The translations under genes were made by a program, and so were the position numbers. Below are positions 1-5,832 of a stretch of DNA of 8,303 nucleotides, one piece after another. The DNA lies in contig JAGVPF010000024.1 in NCBI GenBank assembly GCA_020052325.1, positions 1-8,303 on the forward strand. The letters run 5' to 3'. The notes under the pieces were generated by a model. It made no database searches, was not told the origin of the DNA, and worked only from the letters and a program-made list of their open reading frames with translations. How positions within the stretch are numbered: position 1 is the first letter of the stretch; each line of letters opens with the position of its first letter. The DNA comes from an archaeon. Its GTDB lineage: Archaea > Micrarchaeota > Micrarchaeia > Anstonellales > Bilamarchaeaceae.

Positions 1-147
1 AAAGGGCAGCCTGTCCTTTTCCGAGAATTCCAGGAGGTCTACCGGTATCGTGAAATGCTTCCACTGGCCAAAAAGGTCAGAGAATTTCACATCAACAAGT
101 TTCAGTCCTTCTTTTTCCGCTAGTGCTTTGGCTGATTTGGCGTCCAT
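1..147 (-). CDS. glnA: Glutamine synthetase, type I, N-terminal fragment (cut by window edge)
   Basis: Reading the minus strand from the ATG at 147 gives 49 codons without a stop up to the window edge. The N-terminus contains KLVDVKFSDLFGQWKHFTIP at residues 16-35. This matches the opening of the glutamine synthetase beta-grasp domain, whose family pattern is roughly 'vkfvDlrFtDlxGxxqHxTIP'. The enzyme makes glutamine from glutamate, ammonia and ATP in the cytoplasm. The catalytic barrel lies outside the window, so activity cannot be judged. The start is supported by a Shine-Dalgarno-like AGGTGA five bases upstream and a TATA-like element about 48 bases upstream, so this gene has a short leader. 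It is divergent from an Lrp/AsnC regulator, an arrangement known in haloarchaea where Lrp controls glnA. The identification rests on the N-terminus only but is specific. Confidence 0.85.
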   Translation of the reverse strand, partial: MDAKSAKALAEKEGLKLVDVKFSDLFGQWKHFTIPVDLLEFSEKDRLPF

Positions 148-200
148 TTTATTCACCTGGTCTCCCTGAATGGGATTATGTTGTAAAAACATTTAAATAG
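148..200 (-). promoter_or_regulatory. glnA promoter and leader
   Basis: On the minus strand CTATTTAAAT (200-191) is a TATA-like box. It would place the transcript start near 169-170 and leave a leader of about 22 bases carrying AGGTGA just before the ATG at 147. An inverted repeat ATGTT-N5-AACAT at 178-192 overlaps the box and the region downstream of it, a plausible repressor site. Confidence 0.55.
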
Positions 201-219
201 TTGATGAAATCTTATTATA

Positions 220-267
220 CCGAACAAATAAGGGTTTTATTTTTAAATATTCAGGTATAATGTTCGG
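220..267. promoter_or_regulatory. Inverted CCGAACA / TGTTCGG pair bracketing the lrp TATA box
   Basis: CCGAACA (220-226) and TGTTCGG (261-267) are perfect inverted copies, 41 bases centre to centre, about four helical turns. They flank the TATA box TTTAAATA (242-249), and the downstream copy abuts the predicted lrp start at 272. Lrp/AsnC proteins commonly bind phased half-sites and repress their own genes, so autoregulation is a reasonable inference. The upstream copy also sits between the lrp and glnA promoters. Confidence 0.45.
242..249 (+). promoter_or_regulatory. TATA box of lrp
   Basis: TTTAAATA is centred 26.5 bases before the ATG at 272. This is the archaeal spacing between TATA and transcript start, so the mRNA is probably leaderless and begins at or near that ATG. 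This spacing argues for 272 rather than the upstream in-frame ATG at 260. Confidence 0.65.
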
Positions 268-271
268 AAAT

Positions 272-736
272 ATGGCAAAAAAGACCGATGAAATCGATGA
301 ATTGGACGGAAGAATCCTGCAGGAGCTTGTGAGGGACTCAAGGAGGTCGTATCGGAAGCTCGGGAAGATTGTCGGGCTTTCGCCCGCCGCGCTTATCGAG
401 AGGGTCAAATCGCTCGAGCGAAGGGACTATATCTTGGGATATGGGGCGAGGATGAACTACCTCAAGCTCGGGTTCGAGTTCATGGCGATGGTCGAAATCA
501 GCATGAACGGGAAGGACCTGATAGCAATCGAGCAGAAAATATCCAAAATGCCCCATGTGGCGGCAGTCTGGGACACCACGGGCGAGTATGATTCCCTTGC
601 GATTGTGATGTGCAAGACGCGTGGCGAGCTGAGCGCGACGGTGAAGAGGATTCTGGGGGTCGAAGGGGTAAGGAAGACAAACACCAACATGGTTCTGAAC
701 GTAGTAAGCAGGCTTACCGAATTCGAGGAGGTGTGA
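272..736 (+). CDS. Lrp/AsnC family transcriptional regulator
   Basis: This is a 154-residue protein, the usual length for the family. Residues 9-56 form the AsnC-type winged helix-turn-helix: a LDGRILQELVRDSRRSYRKL start, then a recognition helix in SPAALIERVKSLE at 37-49. Residues about 68-145 form the ligand-binding RAM domain, with the typical TGEYDSLAIV stretch at 103-112 and a region leading to a final beta strand (NMVLNVVSR). Such proteins form dimers and octamers, sense amino acids, and activate or repress amino-acid and nitrogen genes. An in-frame ATG at 260 would add four residues (MFGN). The start at 272 is preferred because the TATA box lies 26.5 bases before it. The gene is divergent from glnA, which is its most likely target. 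It converges with the rel-like gene, ending 21 bases before that gene's stop. Confidence 0.93.
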   Translation: MAKKTDEIDELDGRILQELVRDSRRSYRKLGKIVGLSPAALIERVKSLERRDYILGYGARMNYLKLGFEFMAMVEISMNGKDLIAIEQKISKMPHVAAVWDTTGEYDSLAIVMCKTRGELSATVKRILGVEGVRKTNTNMVLNVVSRLTEFEEV

Positions 737-756
737 TTCCCGATTCCGTATGCCTT

Positions 757-778
757 ATCAGCCCGATGGCGGGCTGAT
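757..778. terminator. Perfect 9-bp hairpin between convergent lrp and rel-like gene
   Basis: ATCAGCCCG (757-765) and CGGGCTGAT (770-778) are perfect inverted copies around an ATGG loop. The stem contains the stop codon of the minus-strand rel-like gene (760-758) and lies 21 bases past the lrp stop. A GC-rich hairpin between convergent 3' ends could terminate or protect both transcripts. It has no adjoining U-tract, so a classic intrinsic terminator is not proven. Confidence 0.5.
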
Positions 779-2227
779 GCTGCAGCACTTGCTTGGCGGG
801 CTTGAGGAATCATGCCCGTAGAGCAGGTCGTGGTATCCGTTTCCGAGCGTCTCTATGAGTTCACCGTCAATGGGGCCGGATTCATCGCCGCCCTTGAGAA
901 GGAAGTGCGCGGCTCCGCCCCTTTCGGATATGTAGTGCCATTCGGTCGTTCTCAGCTGGATTTCAAATGGAACCAGGGAAATTCCGTCCTCGCCGAGCGC
1001 CTTGGTGTCGAAATGGAATCCGTGGTAGCCGTTGGTTTTTTTCTTGTACTCCACGCTGCATGAGTACTCGCCGAGGGATTCCGGGTGGACGAACGGCAGC
1101 GATGTCAGCGCGTCCGCGATTATCTTGACCGCTATCCTTAGCGCCGGGACGCGTATCGAGCCGAGCAGGCGGTTGATATGGGCGAGGTCGAACTGGAGGT
1201 TCTCTATCCCGGGCTCCACCGCATGGCCGGCCTCCTTGATGAGCTTGTCGATTTCGGCATTGCGGAAGCGCGAAATTATCGCCCTCACGGCGACAACGTC
1301 GTTGAAACGATCGAAATCGAAGTCCGCGATATGGCTTGTCACGAATTCGTTCCGGCCAAGGCGTCCCTCGCAGGGGGTGCTGTCATAGTCCTGGAGCAGG
1401 AAACGGTAGGCCTTCTCCATCTGCTTTCCCATGTGCTTCAATTTGCGCAGGGGGACTTCGGATTCGAAACCATATGCTTCCATGCTCTTTGCAATGACGC
1501 GTGAGGCCTCCTTCGCCACCATCTGGGTTCGCGCAATCCTCTCGCGGGTGAGGGGGTCGGACATGTTCGCGAATACGAGCGCGTGGATGTCGGGGTGGTT
1601 GACCTTGTAGGACTGCTGGAAGATGTCGCCTGAAAGCTCCTGGTACCCGTAGAAACCGGCAAGGGGAGCCCAGAGCTTTTCTGCCGCCTTAAGGTCAAGC
1701 TGCATCGCGAGCTTTGCCTCATCTGTCGATGGGTACTGGCGGATGATTGACGGCTTGCCGTTTACTATAAAGCCCGCCAGGGCCTCTTCGGTGTCGTGCG
1801 TGAGCGAGCAATCCGGAATCTTTATGAGCGGGGCCAGCGGACGCTTCCCGTTGTTGAGCAGCGCGAGAAATTCCGATTTCGGGGCACCCCGCCGTTCCAG
1901 TGAGGTGAGCCGCTCGAACACATCGAGCTCTTCCATCAGGGAATCGTCCGCAAAACCTCTCGGCAACACCCCCACCCGCCCCTGGACTTTGCCCGAATCA
2001 AGGACATGGAGGAGCGCCAGCCGTCTCCGAAGAAGGTGGTTCAGCCGAAGCGACGGGTCCTTCCCCTCGTCCCGTATGATGCCTTCATCTATAATCCCGA
2101 ACCGCACGGCCTTCTGGTATACGCTGTGGGTGTGGGCGTAGGGATTCAACGCATCGTGATTCCGGTATAAGTGCCTGACTTTCTGTATGTCGGACCGGGC
2201 ACTCGGGAGGGAGGAAATAATAGCCAT
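758..2227 (-). CDS. Diverged RelA/SpoT-like protein (pseudo-HD plus synthetase domain), copy 1
   Basis: This 489-residue protein follows the order of the catalytic half of long RelA/SpoT proteins. Residues about 25-150 resemble the HD hydrolase domain but are decayed: the HDxxED position reads HVLDSG at 74-79, while LIKIPD (134-139) still resembles the family's 'IKLADR'. Residues 180-215 (AAEKLWAPLAGFYGYQEL onward) match the linker pattern 'APLAnrLGiwqlKwELED'. The synthetase domain follows: R261 with K264/H265, the Asp of FDRFNDVVAVR (D310, R315), NGYHGFH (399-405), and FEIQLRTTEWHYISERGGAAH (421-441) with the expected catalytic-type Glu (E422). The stretch between D310 and Y401 is about 45 residues longer than usual. 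There is no TGS or ACT region. The family makes (p)ppGpp from ATP and GDP/GTP; activity here is inferred. The ATG at 2227 has a TATA box 26.5 bases upstream, so the mRNA is probably leaderless. Confidence 0.75.
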   Translation of the reverse strand: MAIISSLPSARSDIQKVRHLYRNHDALNPYAHTHSVYQKAVRFGIIDEGIIRDEGKDPSLRLNHLLRRRLALLHVLDSGKVQGRVGVLPRGFADDSLMEELDVFERLTSLERRGAPKSEFLALLNNGKRPLAPLIKIPDCSLTHDTEEALAGFIVNGKPSIIRQYPSTDEAKLAMQLDLKAAEKLWAPLAGFYGYQELSGDIFQQSYKVNHPDIHALVFANMSDPLTRERIARTQMVAKEASRVIAKSMEAYGFESEVPLRKLKHMGKQMEKAYRFLLQDYDSTPCEGRLGRNEFVTSHIADFDFDRFNDVVAVRAIISRFRNAEIDKLIKEAGHAVEPGIENLQFDLAHINRLLGSIRVPALRIAVKIIADALTSLPFVHPESLGEYSCSVEYKKKTNGYHGFHFDTKALGEDGISLVPFEIQLRTTEWHYISERGGAAHFLLKGGDESGPIDGELIETLGNGYHDLLYGHDSSSPPSKCCSISPPSG

Positions 2228-2249
2228 GAATATACACTATCTGGTACAT

Positions 2250-2257
2250 TATTTAAA
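2250..2257 (-). promoter_or_regulatory. TATA box of rel-like gene 1
   Basis: On the minus strand TTTAAATA (2257-2250) is centred 26.5 bases before the ATG at 2227. This is the same box and spacing as at lrp and implies a leaderless transcript. It shows that copy 1 has its own promoter and does not depend on read-through from copy 2. Confidence 0.65.
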
Positions 2258-2332
2258 GCTAACGAAGCACTGACGCTTATCCCAGAACCAGCCGTAAAGC
2301 TAATCCTGGGCAAATATGGATTCATAGTGTCT

Positions 2333-2400
2333 AAAAAAGATTAAAAAAGTATGTAAATGCCGGCACAGGCGTTCTGGCCCGGAGGGCCTCCCGGTTCCCG
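2333..2400 (-). terminator. Probable terminator after rel-like gene 2
   Basis: Just past the stop codon of rel-like gene 2 (2405-2403), the minus strand has a GC-rich self-complementary stretch (about 2374-2400; short stems such as GGAG/CTCC are possible). It is followed by two runs of six T at 2348-2343 and 2338-2333. T-runs are the usual archaeal termination signal. The rest of the 2228-2402 gap holds the promoter of rel-like gene 1 and a 9-base direct repeat, TAAAGCTAA (2254-2262 and 2295-2303), of unknown meaning. Confidence 0.6.
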
Positions 2401-2402
2401 GG

Positions 2403-3743
2403 TCAGAAGCTCGATGTTATTTCGCCGAGCCTCTGGAGGAAGCTCTTGCGTTCGCCGTTCCGAAGCGGGGAGAGCTTGTAGATATCGTGGCCCGCCGTCC
2501 CCTCGTCAGCCTCTTCGTGCATCCGCTTGGTGCGGACTATCGCTTCCAGGGGCACCATGCGGGGGTCGCGGCTGACCGTGTCGATGTGGACGCTCCGGTA
2601 GTGGGTGACGGGCTTCGGATTTCTGGCATAATCTACCGGGGGCAGGATGCAGAGGTCGGTTATCCCCGCCTCACTCGCCGCTGCGCGTATGCCCGCATCA
2701 TGCAGGAATGTGACCACGTCGTACATCCGTTCTTCAGTGTCGGTAATTACTGTGAAGCCAGTCCAGTCGTGAACCTTCTCGATGGGCACGCCCTTTTTTA
2801 TTGATTTGTTCAGAAGGCCGCCGATTCCCTTGAACGGCTTTAGGGAGACTGCGACGGTCCGGTCATCCAGTTCCGGGAATGCCTGGGACACCTCGGAATA
2901 GTGGTTTGCCACAAGAACGCGGAGGTTGAGCCTCCGGGACATGAGTGCGAGCGTCGTTTGGAGGATGTCATTTGTCCTTGCGAGCGCAGGCATCCATTTC
3001 TGCATCTCGGCAACGGTCTTTCCGAACTCCTCCGGATAAAGGTATCTTATTGCGTTGTCGCGCATGTCGCGGTATGCCACGGTCTGGGCGCCCCAATCTG
3101 CAATCGGGCAGTAGACGCGAAGCATCGGGTCGGCCCAGGCGGTCTTGACCTGGTCCCAGCTCTCATGCATGGCGAAAACGCCGGGCATCCGGATGGAGGC
3201 TGCCTGCCGCGTCGTCTTCTCGTGGACGGTCATCATGTCTGCGATTCTGGCATAAAGGGCGACTATAAGGTCCGCCGGGTCTATCGACCTGTCCCGAAGA
3301 AGGCGGACATAATCTTCGGAGCGGTCACCTTCCATGCTGTCCAGTCTCTTCAGTGCGGTGTGCACCGGGAAAACCCTCCCAAAGCCTGAAGTGAGGGCCG
3401 GACTCGGGAGGTACGTATCGTTTTCGAAGGAATGATAAAGTATCAGCTCGGCCAGGCGAAGCGAGAAAGGGTCCGCCCCGTTGGATGACGGAAGCAGGAG
3501 CTTGCCGCGCACAGCCGCCCTAAGCACGTCGCATGCGTGGGCGTAGACATCCTGTGCGCCGAGCCTTTCATAGTGGCTTTTCGCATCTTCCATTTTCGCT
3601 TGGATTTCGTGGGATAGCGAAGGCAGCCCTGCCGGCGCAGAGGGCATGACATGTTCAACCTGGGGGGATTGGAGGATTCGGACTGGAAACGGCCTGGGCT
3701 GGACACCCGCAACGCCCCTTGATAGACACGTTGTGTTAGCCAT
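2403..3743 (-). CDS. Diverged RelA/SpoT-like protein (pseudo-HD plus altered synthetase domain), copy 2
   Basis: From the ATG at 3743 this is 446 residues. Domain order follows the long-RSH catalytic half. A decayed HD domain has HSFEND at 104-109 where hydrolases have HDxxED, and ALYARIADMMT at 163-173 in place of 'KLADRLHNMRT'. A linker at about 211-240 (YCPIADWGAQ...RYLYPEEF) is close to the 'APLANRLG...FRYLhPEEy' pattern. The synthetase domain has IKKGVPIEKVHDWTGF (D326), HYRSVH (381-386) and LEAIVRTKRMHEEADEGTAGH (399-419; E400). Some conserved positions differ: the Arg after the catalytic Asp is Thr331, and the 'RPKH' region reads KPFK. No TGS or ACT region is present. An in-frame ATG at 3788 (461 residues) is possible, but 3743 has a TATA-like box 26.5 bases upstream, the same geometry as lrp and copy 1. 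Copy 2 lies 175 bases upstream of copy 1, same strand. Confidence 0.72.
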   Translation of the reverse strand: MANTTCLSRGVAGVQPRPFPVRILQSPQVEHVMPSAPAGLPSLSHEIQAKMEDAKSHYERLGAQDVYAHACDVLRAAVRGKLLLPSSNGADPFSLRLAELILYHSFENDTYLPSPALTSGFGRVFPVHTALKRLDSMEGDRSEDYVRLLRDRSIDPADLIVALYARIADMMTVHEKTTRQAASIRMPGVFAMHESWDQVKTAWADPMLRVYCPIADWGAQTVAYRDMRDNAIRYLYPEEFGKTVAEMQKWMPALARTNDILQTTLALMSRRLNLRVLVANHYSEVSQAFPELDDRTVAVSLKPFKGIGGLLNKSIKKGVPIEKVHDWTGFTVITDTEERMYDVVTFLHDAGIRAAASEAGITDLCILPPVDYARNPKPVTHYRSVHIDTVSRDPRMVPLEAIVRTKRMHEEADEGTAGHDIYKLSPLRNGERKSFLQRLGEITSSF

Positions 3744-3765
3744 AGGTAAATAATGTATGGAATTG

Positions 3766-3773
3766 CTTTTAAG
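3766..3773 (-). promoter_or_regulatory. TATA-like box of rel-like gene 2
   Basis: On the minus strand CTTAAAAG (3773-3766) is centred 26.5 bases before the ATG at 3743, matching the leaderless geometry of the neighbouring genes. Two other TATA-like stretches lie further upstream (ATAAATAT at 3810-3803 and the palindrome GTTTATAAAC at 3868-3877), so a second, longer transcript is possible. Confidence 0.5.
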
Positions 3774-3887
3774 CATATGTTTTCCCATTTTTTAACACAC
3801 TCATATTTATTGGGCTCACGTCTGACTCTTCGCAAACCCTGGTCGCTAAAAGTAGTAGGGTTTGTCGGTTTATAAACGTATGTCACA

Positions 3888-3908
3888 ATAATGTTCCGAA
3901 ATTCGGAA
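3888..3908. promoter_or_regulatory. Palindromic operator-like site upstream of rel-like gene 2
   Basis: TTCCGAA-A-TTCGGAA (3894-3908) is a perfect palindrome with 7-base arms. It starts within ATAATGTTCCGAAAT (3888-3902), which matches ATAATGTTCGGAAAT at the lrp start (257-271) at 14 of 15 positions. It lies about 27 bases centre to centre upstream of the TATA-like palindrome GTTTATAAAC. A site for the nearby Lrp protein is a plausible inference. It is also downstream of the fni stop and could act in that transcript's 3' end. Confidence 0.4.
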
Positions 3909-3937
3909 AATAGCTGGCCCGCACGGTTAATCCGAAC

Positions 3938-4927
3938 TCATCGGAATGCCATTTTCGCCATCTTCAGCTCCTTGATGCCTTTGCACCCGCACAGGAATGC
4001 GCATATGCGCATCTGCTTCAGGAACTTCTCAACATAGGCATCAAGAGTGTGCTCGCGCAGCGAGCGTATGAATGGATAGGCTGCGCCGCAGATGTCCGCA
4101 CCGAGCGCGATTGTTTTTGCCCCGTCGATTCCGCTGCGTATCCCGCCGCTTGCTATCAGCGGCAGCACGCCCCGGCATTGGATTATCGATTCTGCCGTCG
4201 CTATTCCCCAGTCTTCGAAGCCCTCGGCCGAATCCGCCCGCAGGTACTCGACCTTGCTCCAGGAGGTGCCCCCGGCACCGGCGATATCGAGCCATTTCAC
4301 GCCCGCACCCTTCAGCCGGATTGCCACATCCTGGCTCATTCCGGCCCCGGTCTCTTTCGCTATCACAGGAACCGACAGCTTCCCGCAGGTTCTGGAAATC
4401 GCATCAAGAACTCCTGAGAAATCCGTGTCCCCTTCGGCCTGGATGACTTCCTGCAGAGGATTGAGATGGACGGCCAGCGCATCGGCCTCGATTGACGAGA
4501 CGAGCGAGTCTATCTGCGCAAACGAGTATTTTTTCAGCTGGAACGCCCCGATGTTCGCTATGATGGGGATATCCGGGGCGACATCGCGAACCCTGTAGGT
4601 TTTTGCCAAGCCAGGATTCTCAATCATCGCCCGTTGCGAGCCCACGCCGAATGCAAGGCCGTATTTCTGGGCCGCCTGCGCCAGGCTCCGGTTGATGCCT
4701 TCCGCATCGTCGTAGCCGCCGGTCATCCCCGTGATAAGGACCGGGTAATGCATTTCCCGCCCCAGGAATTTGCAGGATAAGTCGACCGAATCGAGCGATA
4801 TTTCCGGGAGCGCGTTGTGGATGAAATCCATGCGCTCGAGGCCGGTGGTCTTGGTGTACTGCGCCCCCTTGGCTATGACCAGCTCCACATGGTCCTTCTT
4901 GCGCGACTCGGTCTGTGATTTTTGCAT
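3938..4927 (-). CDS. fni: Isopentenyl-diphosphate delta-isomerase, type 2 (FMN-dependent)
   Basis: This 329-residue enzyme is of usual family length. It interconverts isopentenyl and dimethylallyl diphosphate, the entry step for archaeal isoprenoid lipids, using reduced FMN in a TIM barrel. Visible motifs in order are SRKKDHVEL (8-16), LITGMTGG (64-71), FGVGSQRA (93-100), ANIGA (124-128), HLNPLQE (154-160, with the catalytic-type Gln159 and metal-binding Glu160), KETGAG (191-196), AGAGGTSW (216-223) and GGIRSG (261-266). The C-terminus has a Cys-rich CAFLCGCKGIKEL. A TTG at 4942 would add five residues. The ATG at 4927 is preferred because AGGT lies about seven bases upstream and it avoids overlap. 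The gene starts four bases after the membrane-protein stop, so the two are almost certainly cotranscribed. Confidence 0.95.
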   Translation of the reverse strand: MQKSQTESRKKDHVELVIAKGAQYTKTTGLERMDFIHNALPEISLDSVDLSCKFLGREMHYPVLITGMTGGYDDAEGINRSLAQAAQKYGLAFGVGSQRAMIENPGLAKTYRVRDVAPDIPIIANIGAFQLKKYSFAQIDSLVSSIEADALAVHLNPLQEVIQAEGDTDFSGVLDAISRTCGKLSVPVIAKETGAGMSQDVAIRLKGAGVKWLDIAGAGGTSWSKVEYLRADSAEGFEDWGIATAESIIQCRGVLPLIASGGIRSGIDGAKTIALGADICGAAYPFIRSLREHTLDAYVEKFLKQMRICAFLCGCKGIKELKMAKMAFR

Positions 4928-4931
4928 CAGA

Positions 4932-5675
4932 CTACCTGGCAAGAGGGTACTTTTCCATGTACATCTGGGTCTGGAGCACGGTGAAGAAGGGGAGGATTAG
5001 CAGGCAGTTCACAAGAAGGACGAAGAATCCCGAGAAAGGGCTTGAGAAGACGAAGTCGGCGCCTATCTTGACAACCGATACCGAAAGCAGCAGGAGAACA
5101 GTCCAAAGCAGCACGAAGTGCGGGTTCTGGACCGCCATCGCTACAGAGCGCCTTATCGCGGTCGGGGTATCGGAGTTGTCTATGACAACGGCCGGGGGGA
5201 CGAAAAAGAGCAGGAATGAGAGGGCCAGGATTGAAAGGGGGTATATCCAGGACTGCAGGGGGTTGTCATAGGTCAGGAGCTGCAGGATGAACATTATCAG
5301 CAGGAACATGGTGGAAATGTAGAAAATCCTCATCGCATAGGTCCCCATCGCGTTGAGCACCTCGTGCTTTACGGAGATGAGCGTCCTTTTCGAGCGGATG
5401 ATTATGTTGATGTTGACAATCGTATCGCCCATGATGAACATGCCGAAAGCGTATGCGAGAGCCGTGATGACGATGTCCAGCAGGGAAAGCTCAGGAAGCG
5501 AGCCCGTGCGAAGGAAGACGCCGCCGAGGGCCAGGTACGTGGGGGCCGGGACAAGTATGGGTATGAGGAACGCGAGGATGAACGGGACCGAAAAGACGAT
5601 AATCAATCCGAGCCGCTTCAGGTAGAATTCTTTCGCGTACTTGAAAGTCCTAGTTAAGTCATCTTCCTTGTCCAT
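4932..5675 (-). CDS. Six-helix integral membrane protein of unknown function
   Basis: From the ATG at 5675 this is 247 residues with about six hydrophobic segments (roughly 22-42, 65-88, 115-134, 143-165, 187-209, 213-236) and a charged, soluble N-terminus (MDKEDDLTRTFKYAKEF). The loop FFVPPAVVIDNSDTPTAIRRSVAMAVQNPHFVLLW (157-191) resembles a region common in poorly characterised archaeal multi-helix membrane proteins, where a 'vp..vv.e...p..AlrrS......n' pattern precedes a helix. No enzymatic or transporter motif is evident. A TTG at 5768 would add a 31-residue hydrophilic extension. The ATG is preferred because a TATA box lies about 25 bases upstream. It is first in a unit with fni, which hints at a membrane or lipid role, but this is only context. 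Confidence 0.75.
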   Translation of the reverse strand: MDKEDDLTRTFKYAKEFYLKRLGLIIVFSVPFILAFLIPILVPAPTYLALGGVFLRTGSLPELSLLDIVITALAYAFGMFIMGDTIVNINIIIRSKRTLISVKHEVLNAMGTYAMRIFYISTMFLLIMFILQLLTYDNPLQSWIYPLSILALSFLLFFVPPAVVIDNSDTPTAIRRSVAMAVQNPHFVLLWTVLLLLSVSVVKIGADFVFSSPFSGFFVLLVNCLLILPFFTVLQTQMYMEKYPLAR

Positions 5676-5695
5676 GCCCACAATTCGAGCGCATA

Positions 5696-5703
5696 ATTTA
5701 AAT
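5696..5703 (-). promoter_or_regulatory. TATA box of the membrane protein-fni unit
   Basis: ATTTAAAT lies about 24-25 bases before the ATG at 5675, indicating a leaderless first gene. The box is symmetric and could be read either way, but the minus-strand gene is the only one suitably spaced. Between it and the rpl11 TATA box lies a GC-rich stretch (5715-5763) with no recognised content. Confidence 0.6.
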
Positions 5704-5773
5704 AATTCTCGGATATCGCCGCGAGGCCGCGAACCTCCGCTGCGGGCCGGTTGGGGGGAGGCAAGCAATTAGC

Positions 5774-5826
5774 TTTATAAAAGGAAGCAGATGAATTAAT
5801 TCGAAGATTATACGCTTTCTAGAGGT
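5774..5826 (+). promoter_or_regulatory. rpl11 promoter, leader and ribosome binding site
   Basis: TTTATAAAA (5774-5782) is a strong TATA box that places the transcript start near 5804. The leader of about 29 bases ends with GAGGT (5822-5826), six bases before the ATG at 5833. Unlike the regulator genes in this window, this gene therefore uses a leader and a Shine-Dalgarno site. Confidence 0.7.
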
Positions 5827-5832
5827 TTTGAT

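Noticed and set aside
812..2141. Several plus-strand open frames of 80-130 codons opposite rel-like gene 1
   Set aside because: They lie in other frames over one long coherent minus-strand protein, show Arg/Ser-rich low-information sequence, and have no promoter or start signals.
3443..3886. A 147-codon minus-strand frame overlapping the start of rel-like gene 2
   Set aside because: It reads another frame of the same gene region plus its promoter spacer, and the protein looks random.
3894..3908. NrpR-type nitrogen operator
   Set aside because: The known methanogen NrpR site is GGAA-N6-TTCC. This palindrome has the opposite order (TTCC...GGAA).
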